The notes beneath the pieces are model-generated. The model was not told where the DNA came from, searched no databases, and was given only the letters and a program-made list of their open reading frames with translations. A stretch of 64,000 nucleotides of DNA, taken from contig OY804579.1 of NCBI GenBank assembly GCA_963680875.1, positions 15,205,506 to 15,269,505 on the forward strand, in the 5' to 3' direction. The DNA is from Bathymodiolus brooksi (taxonomy: Eukaryota; Mollusca; Bivalvia; Mytilida; Modiolidae). Below, in pieces: positions 58,701 to 64,000 of this stretch. The translations under genes and the position numbers were made by a program. The stretch's first letter is position 1, and each line of letters opens with the position of its first letter.

Positions 58701-61700
58701 ATGATTATGTGTTGGTAGATGGGGGAAATACAAGTTTTAATATTAGTACCTGATGCTATGTCAGAGAAACTGGAATTCCTCTCTAATGATTATGTGTTGG
58801 TAGATGGGGGAATACAAGTTTTAATGTACTAGACCTGATGCTATGTCAGGGAAACTGGAATTCCTCTCTAATGATTATGTGTTGGTAAAAGGGGAAATAT
58901 AAGTTTTAATATTAGTACCTGATGCTATGTCAGAGAAACTGGAATTCCTCTCTAATGATTATGTGTTGGTAGATGGGGGAAATACAAGTTTTAATATTAG
59001 TACCTGATGCTATGTCAGAGAAACTGGAATTCCTCTCTAATGATTATGTGTTGGTAGATGGGGAAATATAAGTTTTAATATTAGTACCTGATGCTATGTC
59101 AGAGAAACTGGAATTCCTAGTCTCTATACAATGGTGATATTTTGTGGCTGGTAGGAGAAAGACATATGTATGTAGCTGATGTATTAACCCATGCTGTAAC
59201 ATCCATACTACCATACTAACTTTCTCTTCCTGAAAAAAACCCCCAATAAAATAACACAGTTCATCTGATATCTTAAACAGCTTTATATTCCACACTGTTC
59301 ATCTGACATCTTAAACTGTTCCATCGACATCTTAAACAAACATTAAAACCACACTGTTTATCTGACATTTGAAGATTACCTGTGCTTGGCAGCTTTATGG
59401 GTTAAGCTCTAGGAATGGTCACCAGTACCCATCCATCACCACTACACAGGATCAATCATTTGAAGATAACCTGTGCTGGACAGTTCTGTGTGTTGAGCCC
59501 TATAGGAACTGTCACCTGTATCCAGGATCAATCATTTGTAGATTACCTGCGTTGGACAGTTCTGTGTTGAGCACTATAGGAACTGTCACCTGTATCCAGG
59601 ATCAATCATTTGTAGATTACCTGTGCTGGACAGTTCTGTGTGTTGAGCCCTATAGGAACTGTCACCTGTATCAGGATCAATCATTTGTAGATTACCTGGG
59701 CTGGACAGTTCTGTGTGTTGAGCCCTATAGGACCTGTGCTGGACAGTTCTGTGTGTTGAGCCCTATAGGAACTGTCACCTGTATCCAGGATCAATCATTA
59801 TTTTGTAGATTACCTGTGCTGGACAGTTCTGTGTGTTGAGCCCTATAGGAACTGTCACCTGTTCCCAAGATCATTTGAGGGGCTGTCGTGGCCATGATCA
59901 TATGGTAGTTGGATTTACAACTACCTATGCAATCAGTGCCTATCACCACTGAATAGGGCGAGGTGTACAACATTATGTGATAAAGTTTGTCAGTGACTTG
60001 CGACAGGTCAGTGGTTTTCTCCTGGTCCTCCGGTTTCCTCCACCAATAAAACTGAAATATTGTTGATAGTGGCGTTAAAGATCATCAAACAAACAAACAA
60101 ACCAAGATCAATTGTATGAAGATTACCTGTAATTTCTGCTGATTATTTAACATGTCCTTTGTGTCCCATAGTTTTGTTGGGTAAGAAAACTCAGACAACT
60201 CTACTGACAATGATCGTCCTGGGAAAAGCCGAACAAAGTTTTCAGTTAATATGGAATTCCTGAGAAAAAAAATATTTTAAATAAATTCTAAATAGTTTCA
60301 TAAAAGGAAATACTAAACAGTAATGTCAACAATTCGTCCAATAACCACAAAACAAACAACTACCTCTTGCCTCAAACCACTGAACTCAAAAAAAGACCAA
60401 AACAAATACAGATACTGTAAAAGTACTCATTTTCGCTTCTTTCGAGGAGGACGTCAGACAGCGAAAAAGGATACCCTCGAAAAATTGTAGCAAAAGATTA
60501 CAATGTGGAGTATTTCTATCAAGTGTGTTTTGTGAACTTTTTATTTTATACAAAACGTATACTATATATTTAATTATTGGTATTTTTATGTAAAGTTGAA
60601 GTGTTTTCCGGTATTTCGTTTTCATTGTGTATCCGATTGTCTCCTGTGTCACCATACAATTCAATTCTATTTATAGTTTTCAGGCCAACTGATCATGTCA
60701 AACTGTTTTATGATCATGACCTCCTATTATAATTAAGACATACACAAATGTACGTTTCAAGAACAAAATATAATTACAAAATTACTGCCATAATTACAGG
60801 TACACCGAGTGTCAATAGTAGAAATAAAATGTTGAAATCACAGTGTGCGTCAAAACGTGAAATCATACTGTAAATGTGAAACAGATAATTAAGGTAATCA
60901 TAGTCAGCAATTGTCAACACATTCTTTGATACATGTTTTTTCCAACCCCTTAATTAAAGTTTCTTTTGTTACTTGCTGGAATGCAGCTACGATCCAAGAT
61001 GCATGAATGGGCTTGATAGTAGACAGTTTTACTAGTAATTTCATAATGAGTGAACATAAGTTAACTTACTGTTAAGATAATACAGAGTGAGCAGATTTCA
61101 CATGACAAATGTAATACGTAATACGATTTTATCTTGTCAGTATAAAACGTCGTCTGCTAATAAACTGGTTGACCGAAAAGTACATTTTTTTTTGGCTTTT
61201 GCGCAACAAGAAATACGTGAAAAAAGGTACCCACGAATTTGTCCAGTTGGGAGAAACCGTGAATATTGGATGCAGCGAAAATTAATATTTTTACAGTATG
61301 TCCTGGCTTATGACAGGCACAAAAATGTTGTGGGGTTTAACCAGTTAATGAAATCCTAACCCTTTCCCATTGATAATCTCAGGGTGGACAACGTACCTCA
61401 TACATCCAGGTATTTTCTATCGAAAACTTTATAATGGCAGAAATTTTTCAACCATCTGACAAAATAAAACTAATTTTTATACTATTTTAACAACGAACCT
61501 GTATGATAAAAGCCAGACCAAAGCACCCTACAGACTTGTATGGTACTATTTACATCGATAATATTCAAAAAGCTGTTGTCATTTGTCTAATCATTCCGAC
61601 AACATTTCCTTTTGATGCAGGATCCAGGGTGGACAACGTATGTCATACATCCAAGTATTTTTGTAGTCAAAAGAAAATATTGTCGGAATGATTAGATAAA

Positions 61701-64000
61701 TAACAACAGATTTTTTAATATTATCGATGTAAATAGTACCATACAAGTTATGTAATAACAATTTTAAATATTGCTTTAATAACCTTTATTATGATTGTAA
61801 ACATTTGGTCATGGGATTGTTTCAATTATTATCGGTGTGAGTTTGGTATAATAATAATATTTCTAGATCTAGATTAATTGTAATTAACGGTTAACAATAA
61901 TCATGCCACAGCTAAATAACCTGTAATTGTTGTGTAAACATGTATATAGTACCAGTTTTTCCTTTATCTGGATATAGTAATTTAATAGTAATTAGGCCTA
62001 ATTAAATATTTGACACTTCCTGATGAATTGGAGTTTAAAGGTAATTTGTACTGATTTTTTATTACGGGACATTCAACATTTATTTTACATAATATTCTGC
62101 GATTTTAATTTCTGCGGTCTGGAGTTGACCGCACAATACCGCAGAAATTAGATAGCCTCAGAAATTACCGGTTATATGGTATTATATAACTGCCATGAAT
62201 CAAATATTGTCAAATATAACCTGCTTGATGGACTATATAAAATTTGCTGTCTGGTTTCCCTATGCTAAACTTTATATTAGCAATACTACTTATGGGAAAT
62301 ATTTGACAATACCAATATTTCTAATACGACTACATGTTTAACCATCCCTGTAGAATCCTATCTTATATACATAAAAGACTTACAAATTATACATACTTAC
62401 AAAACAATGTTTGAGTTAGGAGACAGCAGATACACATTACTTTCACACAAAGGATAAACAATTGTTGCTTTACCCCAATATACAAGATGGCTGACTAGCT
62501 GAAATACCTAAAAATAGAAATTACAATGCTTACATAAATGATAAAGCAATACAATTAATGTTAGATAAAACCAAAGGAGCAATCAAGAATGGAAAATCTA
62601 GAACACACAAGACACAGGATGAAGACAAACAAAACCCAAAAACACAACACAGAAAACTAGAAAGACGAGCAACATGGACCCCATAAAAAACCGTAGGTGA
62701 ACCCAGGTGCTCACGAAGAGTAGGCAATTCTTTTCTAAAGATTTTTGACAGTAAATTTCTTCCAATGTTACAATATATTAGAGGCTTTAATGAGTATGTA
62801 TCACTCTGACAGTTGGTAAAGACGACTAAATTAGTTATTACATGTTGTAGCAAATATCTCCAGAAGTTGAACTTAATACATCCTGAGATATTTATAGGTA
62901 CATAACTGTATCTTCAATTCCAAATCCTGCTACATACCAGATAGACTTCTTTAAGAAGATTTTTGAATGTTTTCCCTTATTTCTACTGTGGATCACCAGA
63001 GCTCTGGCCTAATAAATCCAGAGGTCTTTGAACAAATTTAAATCTATATGTCACAATGCTGTAGCACAGTAAATAGTGTAGCATTTCTATTGATGGTTTT
63101 GAAAGAAAAAAATATTTATTTTATTTCCCTCCTCTTAGGTTTCCCAATAGCCCCTCCCTATGTATGATAAACCTCATTTGAACAAAATTGAATCTTCTTT
63201 TCCCAAGTAAAATCCCTGCAAATTTGGTTTCATTTGATTGAGAAGTTTTGAGGAACAAGATTAAAATGTGAAAAAAAGTTTACAGACAGATAGTGGATGT
63301 CAATTAATGACAATAGCTCACAAGGTCTTCAGCCAGGTAATCGCATCGGTGGCATAATGGTTAGCGTGCTCGTCTTGAGTGTGGTAGATAGTGGGTTTGA
63401 GCCCCGGTCTGGTCAAACCAAAGACTATAAAATTGGTATTTGTTGCTTCTCCACTAAGCACACAGCATTAAGGAGTAAAAACAAAGACTGGTTTGCTCGG
63501 AATCAGAATAATATGTCCGAGTGGAGCGACATGTCTATTCGTGGACTGTTGTTTCAGTGAGCTAGCATTATAAAAATCCAACTCAGGGTGTTGGTCTAGA
63601 ACAAAGGGAACCTCATCATCATCTCATTGAAAATTAATTTGTTCTCGCCATGATATAGCTGAAAAATTGCTGAGATGGCATTAAACAACAATCACTCACT
63701 CACTCACTCTTCAGCCAGGTGAGTTAAGGAAGGAGCAATTTTATAGCTTTACCTTGCTGTGCCATCAGATGTGAAAAATCTTCACCTTTTTATCTGCAAC
63801 ACAATTCAAAATCTTATAGCAATTTCAATAAACTAAAACATAATGCTATTATCTGTAGACTTTAACTTACTTGTGATAGGCTAAGGTCAGCCTCTAATGC
63901 TATTATCTGTAGACTTCTGACTGGTTGTTGTATTATGACATTGATCAGCCTATTCAGGGCAGGTGTACAATCAGTCGACAGAGAGCTTAATAAATGATGT
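52563..64000 (-). CDS. NPRL3: NPRL3, GATOR1 complex subunit, C-terminal half (gene runs off the right edge)
   Basis: Six minus-strand exons join in phase to about 287 residues: 63871-64000+, 62401-62507, 60127-60259, 59088-59229, 53813-54008 and 52563-52719. NPRL3 acts with NPRL2 and DEPDC5 in GATOR1, the lysosomal GTPase-activating complex for RagA/B that restrains mTORC1 when amino acids are low. The identity rests on several conserved blocks: [60 protein letters not shown], then [18 protein letters not shown] and [20 protein letters not shown] near the C-terminus, as in human NPRL3. The N-terminal half is outside the window. Introns are bloated by repeats: an 86-bp array fills one and a ~76-bp array another, each starting at an exon boundary. 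NPRL2 was considered, but the EEIM...RSQLL...DKF spacing fits NPRL3. Confidence 0.92.
52795..53035 (-). mobile_element. Second SINE family, minus copy in an NPRL3 intron
   Basis: It has GGTAGTTGTAAATCCAACTA, CCATATGATCACGGCCATGA and CTTGCGACAGG-type sequence reversed, plus GGTGTTTAATGCCAC at the tail. An inverted partner is at 59877-60105. Confidence 0.7.
53040..53748 (-). other. NPRL3 intron, no feature seen
   Basis: AT-rich intron sequence without recognisable repeat or exon. Confidence 0.5.
53813..54008 (-). CDS. NPRL3: NPRL3 exon (linker and start of the C-terminal domain)
   Basis: Acceptor TTTTTTTACAG at the right, donor TTTTTAAG|GTATTT at the left. It begins by completing a split GTG codon and encodes [20 protein letters not shown], then [15 protein letters not shown]. 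The serine-rich part is the variable linker. Confidence 0.9.
54425..54815. repeat. Interspersed repeat with two half-copies and a G/C-rich hairpin
   Basis: AAACAGGAAGTAGGAATCTG plus GCTTGTGACCAAATATCAGA occurs twice, about 170 bp apart. It is followed by GGACGAACGGACGGAGG and a hairpin CCCCCTCCCCCTTCGGGGAGCG-like end reading into GGGGGTATAATAAAA. Same design as 16388-16761. Intronic to NPRL3. Confidence 0.65.
54820..55257 (-). other. NPRL3 intron with degenerate short repeats
   Basis: Loose repeats of CTGTATAAACAGAAC / CTGTATATACTGAAC between 54845 and 54985, then AT-rich sequence. No exon. Confidence 0.4.
55258..59117 (-). repeat. 86-bp tandem array built from an NPRL3 exon end plus its splice donor
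   Basis: About 45 copies of a unit that reads, on the minus strand, GAATTCCAGTTTCTCTGACA, TAGCATCAG|GTCTAGTACA, TTAAAACTTGTATTTCCCCC and ATCTACCAACACATAATCAT. The first ~30 bp match the last 30 bp of the NPRL3 exon 59088-59229 and the rest its intron start. Every intact unit therefore carries a CAG|GT donor. Variants recur at intervals of about 855 bp (a TTAAGTGTTGG form near 55541, 56396 and 57250) and 514 bp (57250 to 57764), so higher-order amplification occurred. Unit lengths of 85-86 give frame shifts between copies. Confidence 0.95.
59088..59229 (-). CDS. NPRL3: NPRL3 exon abutting the 86-bp array
   Basis: Acceptor GGTTTTTTTCAG at 59230-59241, donor CATCAG|GTACTAATA at 59086-59087. It encodes [20 protein letters not shown], then [20 protein letters not shown], ending SFSDIAS plus a split codon whose other two bases are in the 53813-54008 exon. 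Its last 30 bases are the first unit of the array. Confidence 0.9.
59360..59876 (-). repeat. ~76-bp tandem array starting at the next NPRL3 donor
   Basis: Six or so units of GATTACCTGTGCTGGACAGT, TCTGTGTGTTGAGCCCTATA, GGAACTGTCACCTGTATCCA and GGATCAATCATTTGTA. On the minus strand each contains ACAG|GTAATCTACAAATGATTG. This matches the true donor region of exon 60127-60259 (ACAG|GTAATCTTCATACAATTG), so the array arose from intron start sequence. Confidence 0.85.
59877..60105 (+). mobile_element. Second SINE family, plus copy
   Basis: It begins GGGGCTGTCGTGGCCATGAT, then ATGGTAGTTGGATTTACAAC, CTATCACCACTG, GTGACTTGCGACAGG, and CCGGTTTCCTCCACCAATAA near the 3' end, followed by (AAAC)n. It lies between the ~76-bp array and the exon it came from. 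Confidence 0.7.
60127..60259 (-). CDS. NPRL3: NPRL3 exon
   Basis: Acceptor TTTTTTTCTCAG, donor TTACAG|GTAATC. It encodes [40 protein letters not shown] and QKLQ, matching the part of NPRL3 before the MVVWML block. Confidence 0.88.
60415..61296. mobile_element. 882-bp MITE in an NPRL3 intron (TA duplication)
   Basis: The left end CTGTAAAAGTACTCATTTTC is mirrored by GCGAAAATTAATATTTTTAC plus AG at the right, with TA on both sides (60413-60414, 61297-61298). It contains GCGAAAAAGG and further GCGAAAA words near the left end. A TA target suggests a Tc1/mariner-type MITE. Confidence 0.6.
61534..61748. mobile_element. 215-bp inverted-repeat element
   Basis: ACTTGTATGGTACTATTTAC plus ATCGATAATATT, and further GTTGTCATTTGTCTAATCAT plus TCCGACAA, are mirrored on the right with few changes. 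The loop includes GGTGGACAACGTATGTCATA, which also occurs at 61383-61403 outside the element. Confidence 0.65.
61749..62400 (-). other. NPRL3 intron, small hairpin only
   Basis: AT-rich. ATTTCTGCGGT ... ACCGCAGAAAT forms a stem at about 62108-62150. No exon or larger repeat seen. Confidence 0.5.
62401..62507 (-). CDS. NPRL3: NPRL3 exon with the HLVYWGKA block
   Basis: Acceptor CTATTTTTAG, donor GTTTT|GTAAGT. It encodes [20 protein letters not shown] and [15 protein letters not shown], and the last two bases combine with the next exon to give Leu. This is the most diagnostic NPRL3 stretch in the window. Confidence 0.93.
62570..62735 (-). mobile_element. Retroelement 3' module, solo copy in an intron
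   Basis: The minus strand has GAATTGCCTACTCTTCGTGA, GCACCTGGGTTCACCTACGG and GGGGTCCATGTTGCTCG, as in the 31990-32215 copy, then the same T/G-rich run. Confidence 0.55.
62736..63190 (-). other. NPRL3 intron, nothing recognised
   Basis: AT-rich sequence with no exon of the right phase. It runs into a diverged trench module at about 63200. Confidence 0.45.
63195..63740 (+). repeat. Trench module split by a SINE
   Basis: TGCAAATTTGGTTTCATTTG, AACAAGATTAAAATGTG and TTACAGACAGATAGTGGATG lead to AATAGCTCACAAGGTCTTCA. The hairpin partner CCAGGTGAGTTAA lies after the SINE. This is the same module family as 10331-11700. Confidence 0.7.
63339..63707 (+). mobile_element. Intact tRNA-derived SINE with 13-bp target duplication
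   Basis: Flanked by TCTTCAGCCAGGT on both sides (63326-63338, 63708-63720). The head contains an A box (TGGCATAATGG) and a B box (GGTTTGAGCCC), the internal RNA polymerase III promoter. The body includes AAACCAAAGACTATAAAATT, CTTCTCCACTAAGCACACAG and GATATAGCTGAAAAATTGCT, ending in a (CACT)n tail. It needs LINE machinery in trans. It is the reference for the decayed copies elsewhere in the window. Confidence 0.9.
63841..63917 (-). repeat. 55-bp tandem duplication spanning an NPRL3 exon end
   Basis: TAATGCTATTATCTGTAGAC occurs at 63841 and 63896. On the minus strand one copy is coding (LQIIALE) and the other is intronic, just past the GTAAGT donor at 63865-63870. Confidence 0.85.
63871..64000 (-). 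CDS. NPRL3: NPRL3 exon, cut by the window edge
   Basis: Donor CACAA|GTAAGT. It encodes [20 protein letters not shown], then [11 protein letters not shown]. It corresponds to the LASL...CSPAL...ADLALLQ stretch that precedes VFQLASHLVYW in human NPRL3. The start lies outside the window. Confidence 0.85.

Noticed and set aside
63339..63430. Functional tRNA gene
   Set aside because: A and B boxes are present, but the cloverleaf is not maintained, a SINE body follows, and target-site duplications flank the whole unit.

Overview
This is a eukaryotic nuclear window, most likely from a bivalve or closely related mollusc. Its genes have introns and the DNA is AT-rich. It carries repeat families I associate with mollusc genomes: a 'trench' of modules ending in a hairpin (GGTCCAGGTGAAC), tRNA-derived SINEs with an (ACTC)n tail, Penelope-like reverse-transcriptase remnants and TTF-zinc-finger hAT elements. 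I see no bacterial-style operon, rRNA, functional tRNA or CRISPR array. The species call is inference from repeat style.

Three protein-coding genes are supported. (1) An ADP/ATP carrier lies on the minus strand (11896-12810) with an uninterrupted 304-residue reading frame and a splice acceptor just before its ATG. Its diagnostic residues look like the plant/fungal/protist type, not the usual animal type. (2) MPG, a 3-methyladenine (alkyladenine) DNA glycosylase, lies on the plus strand in two coding exons (34286-34706 and 36152-36519). (3) The C-terminal half of NPRL3, a GATOR1 subunit, lies on the minus strand in six exons from 52563 to beyond the right edge. All splice phases of MPG and NPRL3 join cleanly.

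The rest is mostly repeats. Tandem arrays alone cover well over a third of the window: a 47-bp satellite (1-7177), a dimeric ~330-bp array (8380-10330), then 52-bp, 50-bp, 27-bp, ~40-bp, ~53-bp, 28-bp and 45-bp arrays, and 86-bp and ~76-bp arrays inside NPRL3. Between them, 13.7-21.5 kb and 27.2-31.1 kb are stacks of nested DNA transposons. Their order of insertion can be read from target-site duplications.

The most striking points are the non-animal-type ADP/ATP carrier; an NPRL3 intron in which ~30 bp of exon end plus the splice donor have been amplified about 45 times; a second NPRL3 intron whose donor-proximal DNA is also tandemly repeated; an MPG copy that lacks the conserved base-flipping tyrosine segment; and a reverse-transcriptase remnant that hosts two independent tandem expansions and a TTAA-flanked MITE.
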